A stretch of DNA of 64,000 nucleotides from Chryseobacterium taiwanense (GTDB lineage: Bacteria; Bacteroidota; Bacteroidia; Flavobacteriales; Weeksellaceae): positions 610,635 through 674,634 of the forward strand of contig NZ_JWTA01000004.1 of NCBI RefSeq assembly GCF_000813825.1, given 5' to 3'. Positions 36,587-45,188 of the stretch are shown piece after piece. The position numbers and the translations under genes are program-made. Within the stretch, counting starts at the first letter, position 1, and each line of letters opens with the position of its first letter. The notes below the pieces were generated by a model. The model was not told the origin of the DNA, made no database searches, and saw nothing but the letters and a program-made list of their open reading frames with translations.

Positions 36587-36859
36587 TTAAATATCTAAAT
36601 TTTTAATTACTTTTTCTTTAAATAACTGAATTTCAGTATTATTTATTTCATTTTCTTTCTCCTGAGAAAGCTTTCTTTTCAGAATATCATCTAAAATTTC
36701 GAGTTTTTGCTTGTAGGCTCTGCACCATTTGCAGATTTTAAGATGCAGATTGAGTTTCCAATTCTCGCTTGGAGAAATGTTTTCAGCATTGCGTTTTTCC
36801 ATGAGCAAAGTCACTTCACTGCATGGTAAAAAGATCATATGTATTAGTTTTTTCAACAT
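36587..36859 (-). CDS. Soluble zinc-binding (ZAS) anti-sigma factor
   Basis: 90 residues without a membrane helix. It has the ZAS ligand set of zinc anti-sigma factors: an N-terminal Cys13 (LPCSEVT) and HLKICKWC, i.e. H-x3-C-x2-C at about residues 39-46. This is followed by an amphipathic helix that normally wraps the sigma factor. Such proteins hold an ECF sigma inactive and release it on oxidation or metal loss. The gene begins 11 nt after the sigma stop. The Neisseria MseR/sigma-E pair, which controls MsrAB, is the closest known arrangement in logic. Confidence 0.85.
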   Translation of the reverse strand: MLKKLIHMIFLPCSEVTLLMEKRNAENISPSENWKLNLHLKICKWCRAYKQKLEILDDILKRKLSQEKENEINNTEIQLFKEKVIKNLDI

Positions 36860-36870
36860 TCTTGTACTCC

Positions 36871-37425
36871 TTATGATTTTGCAAACCAGTTAAATTCCAG
36901 ACACTCCCGCAACTGCATTCGGCTTCGTTGTAAAATCTTCCAAAGATTAGTCGTAGAAATATTCAATTCCTGACTCACTTCGGGTGCTTTTTTTTCTTCG
37001 AGATAATACATTTTCATCGGAATCTTCCATCTGGAGGGTAATTCCTCTATACAATCTTCCAATGTTTTATTAAAATCTTTATCATCGAGAAGCTCAGTTT
37101 CTTTATTGGAAGCATCCCAATCATTAAGGACATCATCATTTTTCCAAGAACCGGTTTCATCAAAAAAATGGTCTAGTTTTATTTGTGGTTCGGATTTATA
37201 TTTTTTGCGATAAAAATCTGCAACTTTTCTGTTTAAAATAGTCATCAGCCAAGTCAACGGTTGACTTTTCCCCTCAAATGAGTCATACGACGAAAAAGCA
37301 GAAATAAAAACCTCCTGAACAACATCTTCAGCCTCAAATTTATCCGAAAGCAGATAAACCGCTCTTCTCAACAGTGGTTCCGAATATTGTTCTATCCAGT
37401 TTTTGATGGTTTCGTTTTTTGTCAT
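36871..37425 (-). CDS. ECF-type RNA polymerase sigma factor
   Basis: 184 residues. Region 2 has SDKFEAEDVVQEVFISAFSS and the aromatic core with RKVADFYRKKY. A linker is followed by region 4 with ELPSRWKIPMKMYYLEEKKAPEVSQELNIS in two parts and a recognition helix TNLWKILQRSRMQLRECLEFNWF. The C-terminus RECLEFNWF is a feature of ECF groups paired with soluble ZAS anti-sigmas. It is expected to direct transcription of oxidant-response genes, likely including msrAB. The ATG sits at 37425, with a small membrane-protein gene 22 nt upstream. Confidence 0.93.
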   Translation of the reverse strand: MTKNETIKNWIEQYSEPLLRRAVYLLSDKFEAEDVVQEVFISAFSSYDSFEGKSQPLTWLMTILNRKVADFYRKKYKSEPQIKLDHFFDETGSWKNDDVLNDWDASNKETELLDDKDFNKTLEDCIEELPSRWKIPMKMYYLEEKKAPEVSQELNISTTNLWKILQRSRMQLRECLEFNWFAKS

Positions 37426-37447
37426 TTACTTTAGTTTACTAAAAATA

Positions 37448-37726
37448 TCAACACATTTTTACTGTTGTAAATACATATAATAATCCGCTAAAAATCAACG
37501 AATAAAATATTGTACAGGATAGTGCCCAGAAACCAATCGGCTTTTTTTCAAGTCTTAAACTCCAAACCGATAAAATCCAGTTAATTACAAGTATTGGAAT
37601 TATAAGATAGAAACAAAACACTGCAGCATAACCCATAATTTCGCTTCCAATAAGGCTTCCCAAAAGACATATCAAAATAAACAAAATGGGATATGCAATC
37701 GTAATTCCAATTACCTTTTGCGCCAT
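37448..37726 (-). CDS. Small multi-helix membrane protein, unknown
   Basis: 92 residues from ATG 37726; a TTG at 37747 would add seven basic residues and cannot be excluded. Three hydrophobic helices are visible (about 6-26, 31-53, 66-84), with two charged loops (RLEKKPIG). The sigma-factor gene starts 22 nt downstream, so it may be the first gene of that operon. It has no recognised family. Confidence 0.6.
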   Translation of the reverse strand: MAQKVIGITIAYPILFILICLLGSLIGSEIMGYAAVFCFYLIIPILVINWILSVWSLRLEKKPIGFWALSCTIFYSLIFSGLLYVFTTVKMC

Positions 37727-37814
37727 TCTTTCAGCTTTTGTTTTCAAGATATTTTAAAGTTTTAAGAAAGATAAATAATATTTTTCAATTTTTTAATCCT
37801 TATCATAAATATGG

Positions 37815-37846
37815 GATTGCTTCGTCACTTCGTTTCTCGCAATGAC
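37815..37846. repeat. Short dispersed repeat GATTGCTTCGTCACTTCGTT-like
   Basis: A 32-bp imperfect palindrome beginning GATTGCTTCGTCACTTCG and ending TCTCGCAATGAC. Ends GATTGC/GCAAT are complementary. Similar strings recur as extragenic repeats in Bacteroidota genomes from what I know; only one copy is in this window. Confidence 0.55.
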
Positions 37847-37872
37847 ATAAAGAAAAACATGAAAATGCTACA

Positions 37873-37930
37873 AAAATTCCCCTACTCTGGAGGGGTGGCG
37901 AAAATTTTAAAGAAATTTTTGACGGGGTGG
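37873..37930. repeat. Dispersed repeat family 2, copy 1 (58 bp)
   Basis: Shares AAAATTCCCC, GGAGGGGTGGC and TTTTTGACGGGGTGG with 53301-53356. It is GC-rich in an AT-rich setting and non-coding. Confidence 0.75.
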
Positions 37931-37944
37931 TTTTCAACTGTATT

Positions 37945-38063
37945 TTTCTCCTAGCCCCGATTGCAGCAATTGTCTGAGCTCATTTTTTGGATTTCGGGCG
38001 GCGGCAAAGCCGCCGCACAAAAATCCCAAAAATAGCGAGTGCGGAAAGCAGGAAATAGCTCCC
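37945..38063. repeat. GC-rich palindromic extragenic element (~119 bp)
   Basis: A central perfect GCGGCGGC-AAA-GCCGCCGC hairpin (37998-38016) lies inside outer arms TTTTTTGGATTT / AAATCCCAAAAA, giving a ~50-bp stem-loop. Flanks carry CTCCTAGCCCCGAT and GGAAATAGCTCCC. Base composition is far from the surroundings. This is the 515-bp gap between the small membrane-protein gene and alaS. Confidence 0.75.
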
Positions 38064-38117
38064 AAAAAAGAAAGAAGTTAAAGATTAGCTGATAAAAGTT
38101 AAAAGATGGAAAACAAT

Positions 38118-38142
38118 AGATTTTTCCTTCGTCGAAATGACA
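38118..38142. repeat. Degenerate half copy of the TGTCATTCTGA repeat
   Basis: AGATTTTTCCTTCGTCGAAATGACA resembles the right half of copies A and C with two differences and no left half. It marks decay of the same family. Confidence 0.6.
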
Positions 38143-38211
38143 ATATCTAAACAATTATTTTACACACAGGTTAAAACAACAAACTCTATTTTACTATTGC
38201 TTTAAAAACAT

Positions 38212-38219
38212 TAAATTTG
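38212..38219 (+). promoter_or_regulatory. TAnnTTTG box upstream of alaS
   Basis: TAAATTTG (then C), 44 nt before the alaS ATG. The nearest upstream TTG is only 12 nt away, so the -33 element is unclear. Confidence 0.45.
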
Positions 38220-38263
38220 CATCTTATCGAAAATTTGTAAAAAGCAAAGTAATATATATCATT

Positions 38264-40867
38264 ATGACATCACAAGAGATTCGTCAAAAATTTTTAGATT
38301 ATTTTAAAAGTAAAGAACACCTTATCGTTCCTTCGGCTCCTATCGTGCTGAAAGACGACCCTACGCTCATGTTTTCCAATTCAGGAATGACGCAATTCAA
38401 AGACTATTTTTTAGGTTACAAAGAGCCTAAAGCCCCAAGAATTGCCGATACTCAGAAATGTTTAAGAGTTTCCGGGAAGCATAATGATTTGGATGATGTA
38501 GGTAGAGATACGTATCACCACACTATGTTTGAGATGTTGGGGAACTGGTCTTTTGGTGATTATTTCAAAAAAGATGCTATTGCTTTTGCCTGGGAATTGC
38601 TGACGGAAGTGTACGGAATTCAGAAAGAAAACCTGTATGTAACCATTTTTGAAGGAGATGCTTCCGAAAATCTTGAAAGAGATCAGGATGCTTATGACTA
38701 TTGGAAAGCTGTGATTTCTGAAGACAGAATCATCAATGGAAACAAGAAAGATAATTTCTGGGAAATGGGTGCAAGCGGACCTTGCGGACCATGTTCTGAA
38801 ATTCATGTCGACCTAAGAAGCGAAGAAGAAAAAGCTAAAGTTTCAGGGCTTGAATTGGTGAACAACGACCACCCTCAAGTTGTGGAAATCTGGAATCTCG
38901 TTTTCATGCAATACAACCGTAAAGCAGATGGAAGCTTAGAAAACCTTCCTGCAAAGCATATTGATACAGGAATGGGCTTCGAACGTCTATGTATGGCACT
39001 TCAGGGAAAATCTTCCAACTATGATACTGATGTTTTCACCCCTCTAATTGCTAAAGTTGAAGAACTTTCAGGTAAAAAATATACAGGAATTTTAGAAGAC
39101 GAAAAAGATATTGCAATCCGCGTTGTGGTAGATCACATCAGAGCGGTTTCTTTTGCTATTGCAGATGGCCAATTACCTTCAAACGGAGGAGCAGGTTATG
39201 TGATTAGAAGAATTTTAAGAAGAGGAATTTCTTATTCTTACCGATTCTTAGATAGAAAAGAACCTTTCCTTTATAAGTTGGTTGCTGTTTTACAAGAACA
39301 AATGGGTACATTCTTCCCTGAATTGGAAAAGCAAGGAACTTTGGTAACAGAAGTGATTAAAAGTGAAGAAGAATCTTTCTTAAGAACCATTGAAACAGGA
39401 TTAATCCGAGTTGATAAATTGATTCAGCAGACGATTTCTGAAGGTAAAAAAGTGTTGCCAACAGAAGAAGTTTTCGAATTATATGATACTTACGGTTTCC
39501 CGGATGATTTAACAAGAATTATCGCTGAGGAAAAAGGTTTAACGATCGATGAGGCAGGGTTTGAAGTTGCTCTAAATGAACAGAAACAACGTTCAAAAGC
39601 TGATTCTGCTCAAAAAGTGTATGACTGGGTTGTTTTAGAAGAGCAGGAATCTAACTTCGTAGGTTACGACCAGATTGAAGCGGAAACTCATATTACAAAA
39701 TACAGAAAAGTAGAAAATAAAGACGGAGAATTTTATCAGGTGGTATTGAGCAACACTCCTTTCTACCCTGAAGGTGGTGGACAAGTTGGTGATAAAGGTG
39801 TTCTTGAAAATGCTGCTGAAAGTTTCGAAGTTTTGGAAACAAAAAAGGAAAACGGATTGATTATTTCTTTAATCAGCGGGCTTCCTAAAGATGCAAGTGC
39901 TCTTTTCTATGCCAAAGTAAATGCAACCGACAGAAAAAACTCTCAGGCAAACCATTCTGTAACTCACTTGTTACATGAAGCGTTAAGAGATGTTTTAGGA
40001 ACTCACGTTGAGCAGAAAGGTTCTTACGTTGGTCCTGATTATTTACGTTTCGACTTCTCTCATTTCAACAAAATGACGGAAGAAGAATTAGCTTCGATTG
40101 AAGAAAAAGTAAATGCAAAGATCAAAGAAAGCATTGCTTTACAAGAGTTCAGAAATATTCCGATCAAGGAAGCTTTGGATAGAGGTGCAATGGCTTTGTT
40201 TGGTGAAAAGTATGGAGACAATGTGAGAATGATTCAGTTTGGAAGTTCAAAAGAACTTTGCGGAGGAACTCACGTAAAAAATACAAGTGAAATCGGTCAT
40301 TTTAAGATCAATTCCGAAAGTTCTGCTGCTGCGGGAATCAGAAGAATTGAAGCCATTTCCGGAGATAAGTCTGAGGAATATTTCAAAGGTTTAGAAAAAC
40401 AAATCACTGAACTTTCTCAATTGCTGAAATCTAAAGATGTTGTACGTTCTATTGAAAAACTGATCGAAGAAAATACATCTTTGAAAGCTGAGGTTGAAGC
40501 CTTTAAAAAAGAAAAAGCTAAAGGAGAAATCGGTGACTGGAAAAATGCTTACGAACAAAAAGGAGACAAACAGCTTTTAGTGAAGAAAACATCTCTTGAT
40601 GCAGGTTCTGTAAAAGACATCGTGTTCCAGTTGAAGAGAGAAATCCCTACTTCGGTGACGATTATCCTTTCTGATGCGGACGGAAAACCAATGATTACCG
40701 TTGGAGTTTCTGATGATTTAGCCGCAAATTATCAGGCTGGAGCAATCGTAAAAGATTTAGCTAAAGAAATCCAAGGTGGTGGTGGTGGAAACCCAGGTTT
40801 CGCAACTGCAGGAGGAAAAAATCTTGATGGTTTGGAAAATGCTTATCAGAAAGCTTTGAATATTTAA
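38264..40867 (+). CDS. alaS: Alanyl-tRNA synthetase
   Basis: 867 residues, the normal full length. The class II catalytic core has SGMTQFKDYFLG, the QKCLRVSGKHNDLDDVGRD-type motif 2 region and GMGFERL (motif 3). The editing domain keeps its metal site with NHSVTHLLHEAL and ELCGGTH, and the C-terminal C-Ala domain ends with GGGGGNPGFATAGGK. It charges tRNA-Ala and removes mischarged Ser/Gly. Unlike ProRS, DnaJ and DnaG in this window, its zinc ligands are intact. Confidence 0.97.
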   Translation: MTSQEIRQKFLDYFKSKEHLIVPSAPIVLKDDPTLMFSNSGMTQFKDYFLGYKEPKAPRIADTQKCLRVSGKHNDLDDVGRDTYHHTMFEMLGNWSFGDYFKKDAIAFAWELLTEVYGIQKENLYVTIFEGDASENLERDQDAYDYWKAVISEDRIINGNKKDNFWEMGASGPCGPCSEIHVDLRSEEEKAKVSGLELVNNDHPQVVEIWNLVFMQYNRKADGSLENLPAKHIDTGMGFERLCMALQGKSSNYDTDVFTPLIAKVEELSGKKYTGILEDEKDIAIRVVVDHIRAVSFAIADGQLPSNGGAGYVIRRILRRGISYSYRFLDRKEPFLYKLVAVLQEQMGTFFPELEKQGTLVTEVIKSEEESFLRTIETGLIRVDKLIQQTISEGKKVLPTEEVFELYDTYGFPDDLTRIIAEEKGLTIDEAGFEVALNEQKQRSKADSAQKVYDWVVLEEQESNFVGYDQIEAETHITKYRKVENKDGEFYQVVLSNTPFYPEGGGQVGDKGVLENAAESFEVLETKKENGLIISLISGLPKDASALFYAKVNATDRKNSQANHSVTHLLHEALRDVLGTHVEQKGSYVGPDYLRFDFSHFNKMTEEELASIEEKVNAKIKESIALQEFRNIPIKEALDRGAMALFGEKYGDNVRMIQFGSSKELCGGTHVKNTSEIGHFKINSESSAAAGIRRIEAISGDKSEEYFKGLEKQITELSQLLKSKDVVRSIEKLIEENTSLKAEVEAFKKEKAKGEIGDWKNAYEQKGDKQLLVKKTSLDAGSVKDIVFQLKREIPTSVTIILSDADGKPMITVGVSDDLAANYQAGAIVKDLAKEIQGGGGGNPGFATAGGKNLDGLENAYQKALNI

Positions 40868-40894
40868 TTTTCAGAATTAAATTCAAAATATAAT

Positions 40895-40930
40895 AAAGCA
40901 GTTGTTTTTTTAGCAACTGCTTTTTGTTTT
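40895..40930 (+). terminator. Rho-independent terminator of alaS
   Basis: 10-bp arms AAAGCAGTTG / CAACTGCTTT (40895-40904 / 40914-40923), then Ts. Confidence 0.88.
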
Positions 40931-40944
40931 TAATTAACTTACGT

Positions 40945-42105
40945 TTATTTTAGGATTTCTTTCAATTCATCTTGAAGCTCTTTCTTTTGTACATCTGTAT
41001 ACAATGTAGAATTAGACAGAGACTTCTTGAAATCATTAACTGTATTGAGATAATTTTGCTTTAATTGGATTTGAGCTTGTATAATTTGTAAATATCCCTG
41101 TGAAAAATTGGGATAAGAATTTATTAATATTTTCCAAGCTTGAATAGCCTTTTCATATTGTTTTTCATTGTAAAAATACCATCCTTTTCCATTTAAAATA
41201 CCAATTGAAAAATTGAGTTTAGCGCCATAATTGGATACTATTTCTTTATCGAGAGACGACTTAATCCCCACATCTTTTTGTTGATTTGAAATATACTTGG
41301 CCTGAATAGCTGACCAATCTTCAAATATTTCATACAATGCAGTATTTATAAGTAAACCAGGTGTTGCGTTATGATCTGCTTCTTTAAAACGATATCCCTT
41401 CATATTTAAAAAAGGATTGTTGATTTTTTGGGTAATAACAGAATCCATTTTCGCAAAATCTTCGGGATAATCATTTCCTATTCCAAAACGATAATATTTT
41501 TTAGCTCTAAACGATAAACCATTGAGTTTAATTATTGAATTAGTGAGATCAGTATTTTGTTGAAAGAAAAACGGACTCATAGAAATGACAGCATTTAGAT
41601 CGTTTATTCTTGAACTAAAAAGTGAAGTGGTAAAATATCCATATCTGGAATGTCCTATCAGCATTCTATATTTTGAAGCTTTATAATCTTTTTCTGCAAG
41701 GGGAATAAGTTCATCAAAAATAAATTCCTCATTTTCGAGAGCATGCCCATTAGCATCAGAAATTTTTTGTTGGGTTTCAATATACCGATAGCGCTGCTCA
41801 GATTCTACACTAATTATTACAGATGATGGTATCTGTTCATTACTTGTTAAATAATCAATCGTATTTATAATGTAATTATGACTTCTTTGATTTTGCTTGT
41901 CAAATACAATAATTAACGGAAAAGTATTATTTACATCGTTCTGCCATTCTATCGGAACTGTAATAGAAATCTTTTTTGCAAAGCCAAGATATTTAGAACT
42001 TATGATAGTATCTTTTAACTTTCTATATCTTTCATAGTTTTGAGAAAATAAAAAAGTATTCAATAAAGTGAAAACAAGAAGTAAGAGGTATTGTTTTTTT
42101 ACCAT
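40945..42105 (-). CDS. Exported esterase-D-like alpha/beta hydrolase with C-terminal TPR
   Basis: 386 residues with a signal peptide (MVKKQYLLLLVFTLLNTFLFSQ). The hydrolase shows PLIIVFDK, then nucleophile Ser153 in GHSRYG (Tyr replaces the usual Gly after Arg) and a probable His in FKEADHNATPG. Residues ~310-350 are TPR-like (KGWYFYNEKQYEKAIQAWKILINSYPN). The family includes enterochelin esterases and esterase D-like acyl hydrolases; the substrate is unknown. It is convergent with alaS. Confidence 0.83.
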   Translation of the reverse strand: MVKKQYLLLLVFTLLNTFLFSQNYERYRKLKDTIISSKYLGFAKKISITVPIEWQNDVNNTFPLIIVFDKQNQRSHNYIINTIDYLTSNEQIPSSVIISVESEQRYRYIETQQKISDANGHALENEEFIFDELIPLAEKDYKASKYRMLIGHSRYGYFTTSLFSSRINDLNAVISMSPFFFQQNTDLTNSIIKLNGLSFRAKKYYRFGIGNDYPEDFAKMDSVITQKINNPFLNMKGYRFKEADHNATPGLLINTALYEIFEDWSAIQAKYISNQQKDVGIKSSLDKEIVSNYGAKLNFSIGILNGKGWYFYNEKQYEKAIQAWKILINSYPNFSQGYLQIIQAQIQLKQNYLNTVNDFKKSLSNSTLYTDVQKKELQDELKEILK

Positions 42106-42422
42106 TGCAGATTGTATAAATGATGTCTAACATTTGATTTTACACAAGGTGTGAATCCAAGCTATAATTTTATTAAAAATAAATAATATCCGTACACAAA
42201 ACAATTTTATTTCAAACCTAAATGAAAAGACTAAATAAGTTTAGAAAACTTAAAAAATCTTAAATAAAATTAATTTTTCATTAGCAAGTGAATTGAATAA
42301 AATGAAAATCTACTGTCTTTCATAGAGATACATCGGATTTTATTTTTAACAAAAGATTATATTTTTTCGTATTCTTTTGTAACCTTCTTATCAATAGTTT
42401 TGTCTTATATATAAAAAAACTA
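42106..42422. other. Intergenic region between the esterase and first DUF5686 genes
   Basis: 317 bp, strongly AT-rich, between divergent genes. I see no ORF with a recognisable product and no exact TAnnTTTG box or hairpin. It presumably carries both promoters. Confidence 0.6.
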
Positions 42423-44876
42423 ATGTCAAAACTTCTCTCTACTCTATTTTTATTCTCCGCAGTATTGTTTTTCGGGCAGATTCAGCTCAAAGTCATCAAC
42501 AAATCCAATAAGCAGCCTATTCATAATGCAGCAGTATACTGTGATGATGAACTTCTTGGGAAAACAGATTTCAATGGTAATCTATCTTTCAAAACAAAAT
42601 GTAAAAAGGTCGAAATCCTTGCCAGCAATTTTGAAGATGTTTTGGTAGATGTCAAAAAATCGATGGAAGTCTCAATGCAGCCTCTATCTGAAAAGTTGGA
42701 TAATATCGACAGAGTGATCATTAGTGATAAAAGCGATCCCAAAGCATTAAGGATTTTGGATGAACTGAATAAAAGAGCCAAAGAAAATTCTCCGAAATCT
42801 TTAAATTCTTATAATTTCAAATCGTATTCTAAATTTTCTATTGATGTAGACAGAGATTCTGTTGATACGTATAAAAATTTCTTAGCAGTCAGAAAAGATT
42901 CCCTTTCAAAGGTGGATAAGAAAGATTTTAAACAGAAAGAAAAAGATAAAAAAGATTCATTGACGGCAGAAGATTTCATCAGTGCTACGGAAGAAAGCCA
43001 GATGTTTCTTTGGGAAAAAGCAACCGAATACAAATATTCAAAGAGTTTTGGCGAGAAAACGAATATTATCGACAACAGAATGTCCGGTTTTAAAAACCCG
43101 ATCTATGAAGCTTTAGCCATTAATATTTCAAATTTAGACAGAACTCCAAGACAATTAAGACCCGAAAACAGAAAGTTGTTCAACTTCTACCTATCCGATA
43201 CACTACAGCTTGACGGAAGAAAAACATACGTGATCAAATTCAAAGAAATCACAGACAAAAAGAAACAGAATCCGAGAAAATTTAACGGAAAAATCTATGT
43301 GGATTCTGAAACTTATGCTCTAAAGAAATTTGAAAGTGTCAACAAAAAACAAAATGAAGGAAATATTATCTCTGTCTGGAAACCGATCAACGGGAAGTGG
43401 TTTTTAGATTCTGAAGATATTAAGCTAAAAATGGGAGGCCAAAGTTTTGACACTTCAAAGAAAGATAGCATAAAACCCGGAGAGAAGCCAAAATACAATA
43501 AAAAGAAATTCGGAAATTATCTGTACGTTAAGAACCGTTTCTTCGATTTCGATATCAATGGAGAACAAAAAGCTTCAGAGTTTAAAGGATATTCTCTGGA
43601 AATGAAAAATTCTGACGGAAGCCTTTTGGAGAAATACAGAACGGACAGTCTTACAACAAGAGAAAGTACAACGTATACAAAAATTGACAGCTTCGTACAG
43701 AAGAATGATTTTGAGAAAAAACTAAACACTTTAACGCAGTTAATGCGAGGAAATATCCGTTATAAGATGATCGATTTTGATATTACCAAACTATTCAGTT
43801 ACGATAAATATCAAGGAATACGTTTGGGAGCAGGTTTGAAATTGAATGAAAAATTCAACAAGACTTTTTCTCCAGATGGTTATTTTGGATATGGATTTAA
43901 AGATCATACCTGGAAATATGGTTTAGGCTTAGATGTCAAACTTTCGGATAAGAGAACTTCTGTGTTCAGACTTGATTATGTAGATGATGTTTTTGCTGCA
44001 GGAAGATTCAGTAATAATATGTGGGATATGATGATGAAAATTTCGGACATGAATCTGGATCTTCACAATGAAACTTTTTATAAAAATCAGAAATGGGGCG
44101 CTTCTTTCCTGTATGATATTTCCAATTCGTTAAGCATGAAAGTGACTGTGAATAAGGAAAAACAAAAAGCTCTTTTCGATTACCAGTATAAAAATCTAGG
44201 AAACAGTTTCGATAATACAAGTGCTACTTTATCTTTAAAATTCGCTCCGAATGATAAAAACATTATGACGCCAAGCGGAAAATACACCTACGAAAAAAGT
44301 TACCCTCAGATTTTCCTGAATTATGAAAAAGGCTTTGAAACATTAGGCGGAGATCTGAATTATGACCGATTAGACGCCTTATTTATTCACCAGTTCAGAT
44401 CTAAATTAGGATATACCAACATCAAAATTTTCGGAGGAATTTCTTCAGGAAACGCACCGATCTGGAAAAACTTTGAAATTGCAGGTCAAAATGATGCTAA
44501 TGTAGATCACTGGTATTCAAATATCAGTACGCCTTCCAATTTAGGATTTGCTACGATGCCTTCGGGAACTTTCTTTGCTGATAAATTTGCTGCATTTAAA
44601 ATTTCCCAGTCGCTTCCATTCAGATTCAAAACTATCGGAACAAGATATTCCAGTATAGATCTTGAATATCAGGCAGCTATCGGAGATTTAAAAAACAGAG
44701 GCGATCATCAGTTCCAGTTCCAGGTTTTGGATCATTATTATCAGGAAGTCGGATTGATGTGGAACCGATTTTTAGGAAGAAGTTTCGGAGTCGGATTCTC
44801 TTATAGATTAGGATATTATCAGACTTCTCAATTTAAAGACAACTTCGGAATCAAAATCAAACTAAGCATACTTTAG
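42423..44876 (+). CDS. DUF5686 outer-membrane protein with carboxypeptidase-regulatory-like N-domain
   Basis: 817 residues. A signal peptide is followed by a ~75-residue beta-sandwich like CarboxypepD_reg (QIQLKVINKSNKQPIHNAAVYC...GKTDFNGNLSFKTKC), then the DUF5686 region starting VIISDKSDPKALRILDELNKRAKENSPKSLNSYNFKSY in parts. The C-terminal ~380 residues are rich in alternating aromatic strands (GAGLKLNEKFN, YFGYGFKDHTWKYGLGLDVKL) and fit a beta-barrel. Function unknown; probably in the outer membrane. It is paralogous to the next gene. Confidence 0.85.
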   Translation: MSKLLSTLFLFSAVLFFGQIQLKVINKSNKQPIHNAAVYCDDELLGKTDFNGNLSFKTKCKKVEILASNFEDVLVDVKKSMEVSMQPLSEKLDNIDRVIISDKSDPKALRILDELNKRAKENSPKSLNSYNFKSYSKFSIDVDRDSVDTYKNFLAVRKDSLSKVDKKDFKQKEKDKKDSLTAEDFISATEESQMFLWEKATEYKYSKSFGEKTNIIDNRMSGFKNPIYEALAINISNLDRTPRQLRPENRKLFNFYLSDTLQLDGRKTYVIKFKEITDKKKQNPRKFNGKIYVDSETYALKKFESVNKKQNEGNIISVWKPINGKWFLDSEDIKLKMGGQSFDTSKKDSIKPGEKPKYNKKKFGNYLYVKNRFFDFDINGEQKASEFKGYSLEMKNSDGSLLEKYRTDSLTTRESTTYTKIDSFVQKNDFEKKLNTLTQLMRGNIRYKMIDFDITKLFSYDKYQGIRLGAGLKLNEKFNKTFSPDGYFGYGFKDHTWKYGLGLDVKLSDKRTSVFRLDYVDDVFAAGRFSNNMWDMMMKISDMNLDLHNETFYKNQKWGASFLYDISNSLSMKVTVNKEKQKALFDYQYKNLGNSFDNTSATLSLKFAPNDKNIMTPSGKYTYEKSYPQIFLNYEKGFETLGGDLNYDRLDALFIHQFRSKLGYTNIKIFGGISSGNAPIWKNFEIAGQNDANVDHWYSNISTPSNLGFATMPSGTFFADKFAAFKISQSLPFRFKTIGTRYSSIDLEYQAAIGDLKNRGDHQFQFQVLDHYYQEVGLMWNRFLGRSFGVGFSYRLGYYQTSQFKDNFGIKIKLSIL

Positions 44877-44887
44877 TAATACTAATA

Positions 44888-44920
44888 AAACTCTCGATCA
44901 TTTCGGGAGTTTTTCTTTTT
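44888..44920 (+). terminator. Rho-independent terminator after the first DUF5686 gene
   Basis: AAACTCTCGA / TTCGGGAGTTT stem with a G-U pair, followed by a T-rich tract. Confidence 0.75.
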
Positions 44921-44942
44921 AAAAGAATTAGAATTTATTTTA

Positions 44943-45063
44943 AACCATTAAGAGTACATTAAGGGATTAAGCGAATTAAGAAAAATCATTCTGATTTTTA
45001 ATGTATTTAACTCAATAGAAAGAAGCTTAATAATCTTAACATCTTCATGAACTCTTAATGGTT
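44943..45063. repeat. Long imperfect hairpin between the two DUF5686 genes
   Basis: 13-bp perfect arms AACCATTAAGAGT (44943-44955) and complement (45051-45063), with partly complementary interiors (GATTAAGC against GCTTAATAATC). It fills most of the 311-bp gap; no ORF is seen there. Confidence 0.65.
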
Positions 45064-45188
45064 AAATAATCTAGAGCAGCAAATGAGATGCATTATTTCA
45101 TAAAAATTAAAATCATTTTATCGCATTAATATCAATTAACAAAACTTTTCCAGAACAATAAATATTACTAATTTTGAAAAGTTTTTCT

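Noticed and set aside
37748..38263. Possible rRNA/tRNA or gene remnant in the repeat cluster
   Set aside because: No cloverleaf, no rRNA motifs and no coding frame; the sequence is explained by extragenic repeats.
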